A DNA stretch of 64,000 bases from CAYNUJ01 sp964573255 (GTDB lineage Bacteria > Bacteroidota > Ignavibacteria > Ignavibacteriales > Melioribacteraceae): positions 1 through 64,000 of the forward strand of contig CAZNJB010000019.1 in the NCBI GenBank assembly GCA_964573255.1, read 5' to 3'. Below the pieces are notes generated by a model. It made no database searches. It saw only the letters and a list, made by a program, of their open reading frames with translations, and was not told the origin of the DNA. A program made the translations under genes and the position numbers. Position 1 is the first letter of the stretch. Each line of letters starts with the position of its first letter. Below are positions 9,227 through 18,592 of this stretch, one piece after another.

Positions 9227-9648
9227 GTAAAAAAAGATTAAATAAAAAAATACTGATTAAAAGCACTACGAATAACCTCTCTAAAGTAAGAGAGTTTATT
9301 CAGTCTGTTGCTGCCGATGCCGGTTTTTCCGAAGAAGATATTCATAAAATTGTGCTTTCGGTAGATGAAGCCTGCACTAATGTGATCAAACACGCCTACA
9401 AATATTCTCCCGATGGTGAAATTTCTATAACTACATCAAAAAGAAAAAATAAATTCATCGTTTCAATTTTCGATACCGGTTTGCATTTCGACCCTGATAA
9501 AATTCCGGAGCCGGATATTTTGGATTACCATAAGAAAAAGAAGATCGGCGGATTAGGAATGTATTTAATGAAAAAATTAATGGATGAAATTCATTACAAT
9601 ATTTCATCCGATTCTAATCAAGTTATTTTAGTTAAATACTTGAAGTAA
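9223..9648 (+). CDS. RsbW-like serine kinase / anti-sigma factor
   Basis: A 141-residue GHKL ATPase of the HATPase_c_2 type. The N-box SVDEACTNVIKHAYK has E49 and N53, the G1 motif is DTGLHFDP, and the G2 glycine loop is IGGLGMYLMKKLMD. Proteins of this kind phosphorylate a STAS partner and hold back a sigma factor or another target. It starts at TTG overlapping the STAS stop. It is the only such kinase in view, against three phosphatases and two STAS proteins. Whether its target is the ECF sigma at 4998 is unknown; ECF factors are not the usual RsbW clients, so another output is quite possible. Confidence 0.9.
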   Translation: MSKKRLNKKILIKSTTNNLSKVREFIQSVAADAGFSEEDIHKIVLSVDEACTNVIKHAYKYSPDGEISITTSKRKNKFIVSIFDTGLHFDPDKIPEPDILDYHKKKKIGGLGMYLMKKLMDEIHYNISSDSNQVILVKYLK

Positions 9649-9650
9649 TA

Positions 9651-11312
9651 ATGGTAAAGCTAAATGAAAATTCTGCCTTAAGAGATTTATCTGCTTTTGC
9701 CGATTTTAGCGGATTGATTAATTCTTCTCTCGATTTGAATTTCACATTGAACAATTTGGTTTTGACTTGTATGGGAAAATTCCATACATCAAAGGCGGCG
9801 GTTTATTTAGTAGATTCGGGGAATAAGTATAAACTCGTTTTTTCAAAGGGAGTAATTAAGAATAAAATAGATTCATTTTCCCAAGATGACATTTCCGAAA
9901 TGGAAAAAGTATTAAGTGGAGAATTCGATATTTTACAGCCGATTAAAGGTCGCGGTGATCGATTGGGTGTTTTTGTGTTGGGCAAAAAAATTGACGGAAA
10001 GGAATATGACGATAATGACAAGCAGTTTTTAACACTTTTACTGAATGTTGCCGCAACTGCAATTGAGAATTCATTGACTTTCGAAAAACTAACTTTTTCC
10101 AACAGGGAATTGGATTATAAGGTAAATCAGTTGAGTTCGCTTTTTGATTTGAGTAAAGAATTTAGCGGCGTATTGGATGTAAATACCGTAACAAAATTAT
10201 TGACTTTTTCTTTGATTGGACAGTTGATGGTTGCCGAATATGCTATAGTACTTTGCAAAGATGAAGGTGTTAAAATTTTAGCTTCCAAATATGATAATGA
10301 TGAATTAAAAAACTTCCTGAATAATTTAACAGTAAATGAGTTGATCGAACCGATTAATGAATATGATTTAACGAAACATTACGGAATCAATCCTAATATA
10401 AATGTAAAGCTGCTTGTGCCGATGAGAATTGAAGATATAACTAGAGGCATAATTCTGCTGGGTGAAAGAAAGAACAAAATGGGATATTCCAAATCCGATA
10501 TTGAGTTTGCTCAATCGTTGGCAGGCATAGCAATTATTTCTATTAAAAATGCTGAGTTAGTTCAGGAAGTAATAGAGAAGCATAAGTTGGAACAAGAGCT
10601 CGAAACTGCAAGGGAAATTCAAAAGAGTTTACTTCCTCAAAGTATCCCGGAATTAGATAGATTTCAAATTGCCGCATATTCTGAATCGGCTAAAAGGGTA
10701 GGCGGAGATTATTATGATATTATTAAAATTGATGATTATAGAACTCTTATTGCCGTTGCTGATGTTTCGGGTAAAGGAGTTCAAGCTTCGTTATTAATGG
10801 CAAATTTACAAGCGTTTTTAAAATCTCTTTCGAAGTTGAACTATGAATTAGATGAGGCGTCTAACTTGTTGAATGATTTAGTATCGGAAAATACAAGGAT
10901 GGGACATTTTATTACTTTCTTTTGGGGAATGTTAGATTCGCGTGATTCTTCTTTAACTTATGTTAATGCCGGGCATAACCCGCCGTTACTACTAAAGAAA
11001 GGTGAGTTAATTAAATTAAAGACAGGCGGAATGATATTGGGTTTTATGAAAACTGTGTTTCCCTATACTTCGGAGAAGGTATTTCTCGATAGTGGCGATA
11101 CGCTAATTGTGTTCACTGACGGAATAACTGAGGCAATGGATTATGATTTTGTAGAATATTCGGATGAAAGATTGGAAAAATTGGCTGTTGATATTTCTGG
11201 TAAAATGGACGCTGACGGTATTTTAGATGAAATTAAAAATGATGTAATGATTCATACTAAAGGAAATGTTCAATCGGATGATATTACCTGTTTGGTAGTT
11301 AAGGTAAAATAG
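9651..11312 (+). CDS. Cytosolic PP2C/SpoIIE-type phosphatase with two GAF domains
   Basis: A 553-residue protein without membrane segments. Two GAF-like domains (about residues 10-145 and 165-305) precede a helical linker (EQELETAREIQKSLLP) and a phosphatase domain (about 325-553) with GGDYYDII, VADVSGKG, FTDGITEA and QSDDITCL. It should act on phosphorylated STAS proteins in response to a cytosolic ligand or redox cue sensed by the GAF domains. It begins two bases after the kinase stop, in the same run of genes. The GAF domains show no obvious metal or tetrapyrrole motif, so the ligand is not predictable. Confidence 0.92.
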   Translation: MVKLNENSALRDLSAFADFSGLINSSLDLNFTLNNLVLTCMGKFHTSKAAVYLVDSGNKYKLVFSKGVIKNKIDSFSQDDISEMEKVLSGEFDILQPIKGRGDRLGVFVLGKKIDGKEYDDNDKQFLTLLLNVAATAIENSLTFEKLTFSNRELDYKVNQLSSLFDLSKEFSGVLDVNTVTKLLTFSLIGQLMVAEYAIVLCKDEGVKILASKYDNDELKNFLNNLTVNELIEPINEYDLTKHYGINPNINVKLLVPMRIEDITRGIILLGERKNKMGYSKSDIEFAQSLAGIAIISIKNAELVQEVIEKHKLEQELETAREIQKSLLPQSIPELDRFQIAAYSESAKRVGGDYYDIIKIDDYRTLIAVADVSGKGVQASLLMANLQAFLKSLSKLNYELDEASNLLNDLVSENTRMGHFITFFWGMLDSRDSSLTYVNAGHNPPLLLKKGELIKLKTGGMILGFMKTVFPYTSEKVFLDSGDTLIVFTDGITEAMDYDFVEYSDERLEKLAVDISGKMDADGILDEIKNDVMIHTKGNVQSDDITCLVVKVK

Positions 11313-13876
11313 TGAAAAAATTCTTTGCTAAATATAGATTTGAGGTAATTGTATTACTCACAGTAATCTTTACGATTGTTAATTTAATCAATCTATATTT
11401 TGTATTGGAAATATCACCTCAATCTAATGATGAATGTTTATGGATTCCTAGGAGAGTATCGGAAGATTCGGTTGATATTGTTTTTGAAAAAGTGAAATTT
11501 GAGGGTGTTACCTGGAATGCCGGAATAAGGGACGGCGACAAACTTATTTCAATTAACGATGTTGAAGTGGATGATATTTTTCAGGCACAGCTCGTTCTTA
11601 ACAGGGTGGAAAAAGGGGATAGCGCAATTTATGTAGTTTCGAGGAACAGTGAAGTCTTTGAAACCAAAGTTGAAGTTAAAAAATTAATTAACTTCAGCAG
11701 TTTGGGCTATGTTTTACTTGCTTTTATTTGGGTGGTTGTTGGGTTCGTTGTTATTATGGCAAAGTCGGAAGGGAAAGTTCAACGGATTTTCTTTCTTTTA
11801 GGTATTTTATTTACACTTACAGCAGCTTCAAGCTTCTTTTTCGTCGGTATAACACAAAACCCATATTTTTATTTTGACTGGTTGATTATCCTAACTGATG
11901 TAATGTGGTTAATTGGCGCATCTTTCCTACCGTTTACACTAGTTCATTTCTTTTGGATATTTCCAAGAGAAACCAAAATAATCAACCGCAAATACACTAA
12001 AAAAATATTATTCTATACTCCTCTGGTAATATTTGTCGGAAGTTTAATTCTCAGACTAAAATATGTTTATTTCTCGCCGGATAACATCTTTAATATTTCT
12101 CTAATTCGTCAGGTCTTGTTTTATGGAATATTAATTTTTGCATCATTTATAATCGGATTTATATCATTAATTAGAGGTTATCTAAAATTAGATTCTGCTC
12201 GCGAAAGGACAGCCGTTTTCATAATTTTAATTTCGTACGGAATAGGTTTGGCAGCAATTATTTACACCTCTACTTTAGCCAATGTACTGGCTGATACGGT
12301 ATTTAACTCACCGACATATTTTATGCCTATTATTGCCGTAGCATTGCTTCCTGTTGCATTCGGATATTCAATCTTTCGATATTCCTTAATGGATGTAACG
12401 GATGTAATTAAAAATTCGGTTTATTATTTTACCGCTACCGTTTCAATTGCCGCAACTTATTTTCTGGTAATTTATCTTTTAGGACAGAATATTAGTCAGG
12501 CTTTAAGCACAGAATACCAAGGACTAATTGCGGGAATAATATTCATTGTATTTGCCATTGTATTTCAGTCCACTAAAGATAAATTCCAAAATATGTTAAC
12601 GAAAAGATTTTATCCCGAACAATTTGCGTATCAAAATGTATTGGTGAAATTTAGTAAGGAAATATCGGGTACGGTAGGGCTGGATAATATACTGGATAAA
12701 ACTATGGATACAATTGTTGAAGCTTTGGAAATCCGTCACTTTGCTATTTTACTTAAAGATTGGTCTACCGGTAATTTTGTTTTGAAAAGAGGAGTGGGAA
12801 CGAAATCTGATGATTTTATTATTTATAATAAAGATAAAAAAATAAAAAAATATTTGGATGCAAAAAAAGAACTGAGAATACCCCCTGTAATAGAAAGACA
12901 AGAATTTGATAAAGTATTCGATGTTGAGAAAGAATTACTTCTGAATGAAAATATATATACAATAATACCGTTGGAAATTAATTCCCAAATTATAGGGTTG
13001 TTGTTGTTCGGTTTGAAACGTTCCGGTGCTCAGCTTGCTGGTAAGGATTTGGAATTATTAATCGCTTCCGCCAATCAAGTCGCTATTTCCATAGAAAATG
13101 CCCGTCTTTATCAATCGGAAGCAGAGAAATTAAAAATTGATAGAGATATTGAAAATGCAAAACTAATTCAAAATAGTCTCTTACCTAAAATTTTACCCTA
13201 TGTAAAAAATTTGAGTATATCGGGTAAAATGCTACCTGCAATGCAAATAGGCGGAGATTATTATGATGTAATTAAAATAAATGAATCGAAAGTATTTGTT
13301 GTAATCGCCGATGTATCGGGAAAAGGATTGGCTGCATCATTTTATATGTCGAAAATACAGACTATGATGAGATTGTATTGCAAGGATAATAAAACCCCTA
13401 AAGAGATACTGAAGGAAGTGAATTCAAATATTTATCAAAGTATAGAAAAGAATTGGTTTATAACATTATCGCTGGGGATGTTTGATGTAGGTAATAAAAA
13501 ATTGACTTTTTGTAGAGCCGGCCATACTCCTCTTATTTTAATGGAGAACGGAGAGGTTAAATTTATCACTCCGAAAGGGATGGGGCTCGGTTTGGAGAAA
13601 GGAAAAATCTTTGATTCAACACTTGAGGAAATTGAAATAGAATTAAAAGGTGAGCAGTTGTTTGTGTTCTATTCCGATGGTATTTCTGAAGATATGAATG
13701 AAAATAAAGAAATGTTCGGTGTGGAGAGGATTAGTTCGATTTTAATAGAAAATAAAGATGCTATCGATTGTGATAATATCCTGAATATTATACTTCAGAA
13801 AGACGAAGAATTCAGAAATGGAAAAGAACAGAGCGACGATATTACACTTGTGTTAGTTAAATATTCCGAAAATTAA
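11312..13876 (+). CDS. PDZ-7TM-GAF-PP2C phosphatase
   Basis: An 854-residue protein with an unusual domain order. A membrane segment at about 10-30 is followed by an outside PDZ-like domain (about 48-118, WNAGIRDGDKLISINDVEV), then about seven or eight membrane segments (about 125-430), a GAF domain (about 450-600), the linker DRDIENAKLIQNSLLP and a SpoIIE-type phosphatase (about 625-854) with GGDYYDVI, IADVSGKG, YSDGISED and QSDDITLV. A PDZ domain outside suggests sensing of periplasmic peptides or unfolded protein ends; this is inference. GTG start, sharing one base with the previous stop. It is the last gene of the run before a bidirectional terminator. Confidence 0.9.
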   Translation: MKKFFAKYRFEVIVLLTVIFTIVNLINLYFVLEISPQSNDECLWIPRRVSEDSVDIVFEKVKFEGVTWNAGIRDGDKLISINDVEVDDIFQAQLVLNRVEKGDSAIYVVSRNSEVFETKVEVKKLINFSSLGYVLLAFIWVVVGFVVIMAKSEGKVQRIFFLLGILFTLTAASSFFFVGITQNPYFYFDWLIILTDVMWLIGASFLPFTLVHFFWIFPRETKIINRKYTKKILFYTPLVIFVGSLILRLKYVYFSPDNIFNISLIRQVLFYGILIFASFIIGFISLIRGYLKLDSARERTAVFIILISYGIGLAAIIYTSTLANVLADTVFNSPTYFMPIIAVALLPVAFGYSIFRYSLMDVTDVIKNSVYYFTATVSIAATYFLVIYLLGQNISQALSTEYQGLIAGIIFIVFAIVFQSTKDKFQNMLTKRFYPEQFAYQNVLVKFSKEISGTVGLDNILDKTMDTIVEALEIRHFAILLKDWSTGNFVLKRGVGTKSDDFIIYNKDKKIKKYLDAKKELRIPPVIERQEFDKVFDVEKELLLNENIYTIIPLEINSQIIGLLLFGLKRSGAQLAGKDLELLIASANQVAISIENARLYQSEAEKLKIDRDIENAKLIQNSLLPKILPYVKNLSISGKMLPAMQIGGDYYDVIKINESKVFVVIADVSGKGLAASFYMSKIQTMMRLYCKDNKTPKEILKEVNSNIYQSIEKNWFITLSLGMFDVGNKKLTFCRAGHTPLILMENGEVKFITPKGMGLGLEKGKIFDSTLEEIEIELKGEQLFVFYSDGISEDMNENKEMFGVERISSILIENKDAIDCDNILNIILQKDEEFRNGKEQSDDITLVLVKYSEN

Positions 13877-14107
13877 ATTCCCTTCATTTGGAGCTGAAAC
13901 CCAAAACTATCTAATAGGTAATTGAACAGCTTGATTGAATGATAAATTAAATTTAACAAACGGCTCTGAATTCCCTGTTAGTTCCTCAGAAATTTAGCTT
14001 GAAATCGTTGGCAATCCCTTATGTTTGCGTTTTGATGGTGTTTCAAAACAGGAAGTAAAACCAGTAATTTAATTGTTCTAAATTTCCTCTCAGATTATTT
14101 AAAATAA

Positions 14108-14132
14108 AAAAGCCGGAATAACTCCGGCTTTT
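14108..14132. terminator. Bidirectional terminator between the PP2C gene and secDF
   Basis: A perfect 10-bp stem (AAAAGCCGGA/TCCGGCTTTT) with loop ATAAC. T-runs flank it on both strands, serving the plus-strand phosphatase gene and the minus-strand secDF. The remaining 231 bp to the left (13877-14107) show no ORF or clear signal. Confidence 0.85.
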
Positions 14133-14153
14133 ATTAAATTTATTTCTTCAGTC

Positions 14154-17100
14154 TTAGAACTGAATTTTCGATTTTCTTCTTCTAGCATATTCTAATACAA
14201 ACGGACTTGCAATGAATATTGAAGAGTAAGTACCGATAATGATACCGAAGAATAGAGTGAATGCAAATCCTCTTAACACATCACCACCGAAGAAGAGAAG
14301 AACAGTAACAACAAATAAAGTTGTAAGAGATGTAATGATTGTTCTTCTAAGAGTTTTATTAATTGCTTTGTTCATATTTTCTTCGAGCGGAGCGGTTTTA
14401 TGAATTTTAATTTCCTCACGAACCCTGTCGAATACAACAACAGTATCGTTGATAGAATAACCTACAAGAGTGAGGAATGCTGCAACTACCGAGACGGAAA
14501 TCTCGAGATTAAGATAGGGGATTACTCCGTACAATAATGAGAATATTCCGAGAGTAATCAATACGTCGTGGAACAACGCTGCAACAGCTCCGGTAGCGAA
14601 TACGAATTTGAATCTGAAACCGAGATAAATGAGTATTACGATGAGAGCCAAAATAACCGCAATAACTGCATCGGTTTTCAACTCTTTACCTATCTTCGGT
14701 CCAACTCTATCTTCTTTTAATACTTTGAATGGATTATCTACAAATTGGTCTTTTAATGATAATTCAATCCAATCCGCAATACTTACGCGAACTACCATTT
14801 GTTTGTTATCCGCTTCCTGTGAAACCAATCCGGATTGGAAACCTGATTTGAATAAAGCATCCGCAACTTTTGTAGTTATTTCCGGACTATCGAATTCATA
14901 AGTTATTGAACTTTTTGTAGAATCAACAATACGGTAATTTGCATCAGGAGCAGTGGATTTAATCGATTCTTCAATCCATTTAACTATGTTCGGGTAAATG
15001 TTTGATGGAATTTCTTGTAACTCGGTTCTTAAGAGAACACCTGTATCTCCACCAAAAGTTTTAACTTCAACATTACCTAAACCTAATTCACTTACTTTGC
15101 TTCTTACCTGGGTTATCTCAATTGGTTTTTCAAAGTTCAAACCTATTTCGGTACCGCCTTTGAAATCGATTCCGAATTCGAGACCTCTGAAAGCAAAGCT
15201 GACAATTCCGATTAAAATAAGAGTACCGGAAATTATGTAAGTTAATTTTCTACTGCCTAAGAAATTAATGTTGACGTTGCTGAGAAAATGTTTTCTTGAG
15301 CCTACGTCAACTTTATATCCTTTGTGAATCATAAATTCAAATAAAACTTTAGTAATAACTAAAGCTGCAAACAAACTGGAAACAATACCAATCATCAAAG
15401 TTAAAGCAAAACCTTGAACCGGTCCGCTTCCAAACTGATAGAGAATAATACCGGTAAAGAATGTGGTAATGTTTGAGTCGAATATTGCAGAATATGAATG
15501 GGCGAAACCGCTTTCAACTGATGCTTTCAAAGTTTTTCCGGTTTCCATTTCTTCTCTAATTCTTTCAAATATAAGAACGTTAGCATCCACCGCCATACCG
15601 ATTGTCAATATGATACCTGCAATACCAGGTAATGTAAGTGTAGCGTGGAAAGCTGCGAGAATACCCATTATAAATATAACGGTGAACAGCAACGCCAAAT
15701 CTGCAAGTGTACCGGCTCTACGGTAGTAAACAAGCATAAATATCGCTACAATCCCAAAGCCGAATAGAGTAGAATTGAATCCTTTACTAATCGAATCCTG
15801 TCCCAAAGATGGACCGACTGTTCTTTCTTCTATAATATCAACCGGTGCCGGTAATGCACCTGCTTTAAGAACAATTTCCAGCAATTTAGCTTCTTCCATA
15901 TCTGCGATGCCGGAAATTTGAGAACGACCGCTCGGGATTTTATTTTGAATTGTAGGAGCAGAATAAACATAGTTATCAAGTACAATTGCGCATCTTTTCT
16001 TGATATTAGCTCCTGTTATCCGCGCCCATTCTCTCGAACCCTCGGCGTTCATTTGCATATTAACAATTGGAGAAGAAGTTTGAGGGTCGATATTCGCTTG
16101 AGCGTCGGTAATAACGCCACCGGTTAATTCTGCTGTTTTGTTTACAAGATATAATTTGAAGTATTCAACTCCATCTTGAACAATAACCGGTTTTGCTGAG
16201 AATAGAAATTCTACGTTATCAGGAATTATGTTTATTACTTCAGGTCTATTTAAATAACTTTCCAATCTGGGTTTATCTTTAGCTTTAACGAAAGCATCCG
16301 GATAAGGGCTTTGAGGATTAACAACCGCAATTGAATAGAAAGGATGTTTTTTAGCAAATTCTTCTTCGGTCATATCAGTTAATAACGAATCTGCCTGTGC
16401 AGTGCTGTCGGCAGATAAAGAATCGCTGCTGCCAAAAGATTTTGCCAATATTTCATCAATTTTATTCATAATTGGGATAGCAAACTCGGCATCTTTAACC
16501 AATTTGAATTCGAGTAAAGCTCTGCCTTGCAATAAACGCTTTGCTTCTTCTTCTTTGGAGATACCGGGAAGTTCCACAATTATTCTGCGTGCACCTTGCT
16601 GCTGAATACTCGGTTCGGAAACGCCGTATTGGTCAACTCTATTACGAATAATTTCAATAGCGCGTGTAACAGCATCTTTTTCTTGGTCTTGAAGTCTTTT
16701 AATTATTTGAGAATCGTCGTCCCTGATAGAACCGAAATATCTGCTGAGACGAATGCCTCTATCCTGTAATTTTCTTACGATAATACTTACCAAATCTTCG
16801 TCGGAAAGTTTAGCTTCTTCTTCAGCCTCAGCCAAAACTTCGCGGAAAGTATTATCAGGGTCTTTTGCCAAACGCTCCAATAATTTTGCGGTGTTTACTT
16901 CCATTACTAAGTACATACCGCCTTGGAGGTCGAGACCCAATTTCAATCTTTTTTCTCTAGCTTCTTTAATGCTTTCGTCGTTAAGTATTATACTGTCCTT
17001 TTTAGCTTCGAGAATATTCTCAATCATTGATTCCGAAAGAGAAGGGTTGTTTTGGACTAAACTGTCTCTTACGTGTTCTAAAAAGGAGTTGATTGATTTG

Positions 17101-17195
17101 TTGTTTTGGTAGTCGTTATAGGTTGGCAGCAAGAGATAAACACTTAAAGCAACAGCTGCCACAATCATTATTAACCTGAATCTTAATTCTTTCAT
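14154..17195 (-). CDS. secDF: SecDF fused protein-export subunit
   Basis: Fusion of SecD (about residues 1-640) and SecF (about 650-1013). It uses the proton gradient to help proteins leave SecYEG on the periplasmic side. SecD has a first membrane helix at about 8-24, the periplasmic P1 region with KLGLDLQGGMYLV and RNRVDQYGVSEPSIQ, and six-helix bundle motifs including GMAVDANVLIFERIREE. SecF has FGIDFKGGTEIG, then GYSINDTVVVFDRVREE, which carry the conserved aspartates of the proton path. A region of the SecF part (about 735-830) is longer than in E. coli SecF. Such fusions are usual in Bacteroidota and relatives. A good promoter lies upstream and a terminator downstream, so it is probably transcribed alone. 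Confidence 0.97.
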   Translation of the reverse strand: MKELRFRLIMIVAAVALSVYLLLPTYNDYQNNKSINSFLEHVRDSLVQNNPSLSESMIENILEAKKDSIILNDESIKEAREKRLKLGLDLQGGMYLVMEVNTAKLLERLAKDPDNTFREVLAEAEEEAKLSDEDLVSIIVRKLQDRGIRLSRYFGSIRDDDSQIIKRLQDQEKDAVTRAIEIIRNRVDQYGVSEPSIQQQGARRIIVELPGISKEEEAKRLLQGRALLEFKLVKDAEFAIPIMNKIDEILAKSFGSSDSLSADSTAQADSLLTDMTEEEFAKKHPFYSIAVVNPQSPYPDAFVKAKDKPRLESYLNRPEVINIIPDNVEFLFSAKPVIVQDGVEYFKLYLVNKTAELTGGVITDAQANIDPQTSSPIVNMQMNAEGSREWARITGANIKKRCAIVLDNYVYSAPTIQNKIPSGRSQISGIADMEEAKLLEIVLKAGALPAPVDIIEERTVGPSLGQDSISKGFNSTLFGFGIVAIFMLVYYRRAGTLADLALLFTVIFIMGILAAFHATLTLPGIAGIILTIGMAVDANVLIFERIREEMETGKTLKASVESGFAHSYSAIFDSNITTFFTGIILYQFGSGPVQGFALTLMIGIVSSLFAALVITKVLFEFMIHKGYKVDVGSRKHFLSNVNINFLGSRKLTYIISGTLILIGIVSFAFRGLEFGIDFKGGTEIGLNFEKPIEITQVRSKVSELGLGNVEVKTFGGDTGVLLRTELQEIPSNIYPNIVKWIEESIKSTAPDANYRIVDSTKSSITYEFDSPEITTKVADALFKSGFQSGLVSQEADNKQMVVRVSIADWIELSLKDQFVDNPFKVLKEDRVGPKIGKELKTDAVIAVILALIVILIYLGFRFKFVFATGAVAALFHDVLITLGIFSLLYGVIPYLNLEISVSVVAAFLTLVGYSINDTVVVFDRVREEIKIHKTAPLEENMNKAINKTLRRTIITSLTTLFVVTVLLFFGGDVLRGFAFTLFFGIIIGTYSSIFIASPFVLEYARRRKSKIQF

Positions 17196-17249
17196 CCTAC
17201 ACTTCTAATTTTATTTTTGAAAAATGGTTTAAATTAAATCAAGACTTCG

Positions 17250-17278
17250 AATATAGATACAAACGGAATAAAAATCAA
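17250..17278 (-). promoter_or_regulatory. Promoter of secDF
   Basis: On the minus strand, TTGATT (17273-17278) is 17 bp from TATATT (17250-17255). It lies about 55 bp before the secDF start and downstream of the rplI terminator. Confidence 0.7.
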
Positions 17279-17349
17279 TGTTAAAACGCACTTAAACCCC
17301 TATATTTATTGATGTTATGGGAAATTTAGGGAGAAAGAAGCGGGAAATA

Positions 17350-17374
17350 AAAAAGCCCCTATAACAAGGGGCTT
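17350..17374 (-). terminator. Terminator of the rpsF-ssb-rpsR-rplI operon
   Basis: An 8-bp stem (AAGCCCCT/AGGGGCTT) with a 6-nt loop; on the minus strand it runs into TTTTTTATTT. It lies 16 bp after the rplI stop. Confidence 0.85.
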
Positions 17375-17389
17375 AAATGTAAAAGTAAA

Positions 17390-17833
17390 CTATTCTCTTA
17401 CTACCCAAGTTTTAACTATGGCGTTAACGGAGGGATGCAATTTAACATCCACTTCGTAGATGCCGAGGGATTTAATAGTATCTTTGATTTCGATTTTGCG
17501 TTTGTCGATATCATAGCCTTTTTCTTTCAAGGCATCTGCAATCATTTGGGTTGTTACAGTTCCAAATATTTTATCTTCTTCGCCAACTTTAACAGGGATA
17601 GTAATGGAAACTTTTCCCAATTCTTCAGCTAATTGGTTAGCTGTTTCAAGTTCCTTAGCTTCTTTTTTAGCTTTCTGTGCTTTTTCTTCTTCCAAAGCTC
17701 GCATGTTGCCTTCGGTTGCTATAGCTGCTATATCTCTGGGAATTAAAAAATTCATAGCATAACCGTCTTTTACCTCAACAACATCGCCAACTTTACCTAA
17801 CTGATCGAAATTTTTTCTTAAAATAACCTTCAT
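17390..17833 (-). CDS. rplI: 50S ribosomal protein bL9
   Basis: A 147-residue ribosomal protein of the large subunit, where it binds 23S rRNA near the L1 stalk. The N-terminal signature MKVILRKNFDQLGKVGDVVEVKDGY and the NFLIPRDIA loop are typical. A charged helix (about 45-75) joins the N-terminal domain to the C-terminal domain, as in the family, and the length is normal. It is the last gene of the rpsF-ssb-rpsR-rplI operon, 13 bp after rpsR, and is followed by a terminator. Confidence 0.98.
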   Translation of the reverse strand: MKVILRKNFDQLGKVGDVVEVKDGYAMNFLIPRDIAAIATEGNMRALEEEKAQKAKKEAKELETANQLAEELGKVSITIPVKVGEEDKIFGTVTTQMIADALKEKGYDIDKRKIEIKDTIKSLGIYEVDVKLHPSVNAIVKTWVVRE

Positions 17834-17846
17834 TTTATTCTCCCAA

Positions 17847-18056
17847 TTACTTAACTGCTTCAGAAATAAAAGGCATAACAGCGATATGACGAGCTCTTTT
17901 AATAGCCGTCACCAATTCGCGATGCTGCTTTGCGCTAAGACCGGTGATTCTACGAGGAATAATTTTCCCCTGATCGGTAACGAATTTTTGCAATAATTTT
18001 GCGTCTTTATAATCAATATAATCGTTAATTACTCTATTTGATTTTCTATTTTTCAT
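17847..18056 (-). CDS. rpsR: 30S ribosomal protein bS18
   Basis: A 69-residue small-subunit protein that pairs with bS6 on the platform. YIDYKDAKLLQKFVTDQGKIIPRR and the GLSAKQHRELVTAIKRARHIA motif are diagnostic. No zinc-binding cysteines are present, so this is the C-minus form. It lies two bases after ssb. Confidence 0.98.
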   Translation of the reverse strand: MKNRKSNRVINDYIDYKDAKLLQKFVTDQGKIIPRRITGLSAKQHRELVTAIKRARHIAVMPFISEAVK

Positions 18057-18058
18057 TT

Positions 18059-18571
18059 TTACACCTCTGAGTTATTATCATCGTTCATTAAATCCGATTC
18101 CTCATCTGTGAGGAATTTGTCGAAAGAACTATCATCATCCACCAAAAGATCACTTTCCAAAGATAAAGTATCTGTTTCTTTTATTTCCGGTTCTTCGACT
18201 TCATCGAAACCATTATTAGCAAAAGTATTCTTGTTCAAGAATTGAATTCTTTTTGCTTTGATTTCGACAACTGATTTTGGTCTGCCATCTTTTGATTGAA
18301 TTAATCTACTTTGGAGTTCGCCATCAACAAGTACAGCGCTGCCTTTTTTTATTTTTCCCCGGCAACTATCTGCTAATCTATTCCAAGCTACGACACCTAC
18401 ATAGCAAACGTCTTCCTGCCATTTATTATTGCTGTCTTTATATCTTCTGTTAGCAGCAATATGGAAATTTACAACAGGAGTATTTGAAGAAGTGCGTCTG
18501 AATACAGGGTCTTTTGTTAAATTGCCGGCAATTACAACGCTATTAATTTCAGGCATTTTTAAATCGGACAT
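18059..18571 (-). CDS. ssb: Single-stranded DNA-binding protein
   Basis: A 170-residue SSB with an N-terminal OB-fold (about residues 7-110; NSVVIAGNLTKDPVFRRTSS, NFHIAANRRYKD). It protects single-stranded DNA in replication and repair. The C-terminal part is strongly acidic but ends in LMNDDNNSEV and lacks the usual DDxPF tip that recruits partner proteins. Either partners are bound differently or this is not the main SSB of the cell. Its place between rpsF and rpsR is the common bacterial arrangement. Confidence 0.96.
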   Translation of the reverse strand: MSDLKMPEINSVVIAGNLTKDPVFRRTSSNTPVVNFHIAANRRYKDSNNKWQEDVCYVGVVAWNRLADSCRGKIKKGSAVLVDGELQSRLIQSKDGRPKSVVEIKAKRIQFLNKNTFANNGFDEVEEPEIKETDTLSLESDLLVDDDSSFDKFLTDEESDLMNDDNNSEV

Positions 18572-18592
18572 TACATTACCTCCGTACTGAAC

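Noticed and set aside
13877..14107. Possible small RNA or gene remnant between the PP2C gene and secDF
   Set aside because: No start-stop frame of note, no promoter-like pair and no second hairpin; I see only the shared terminator.
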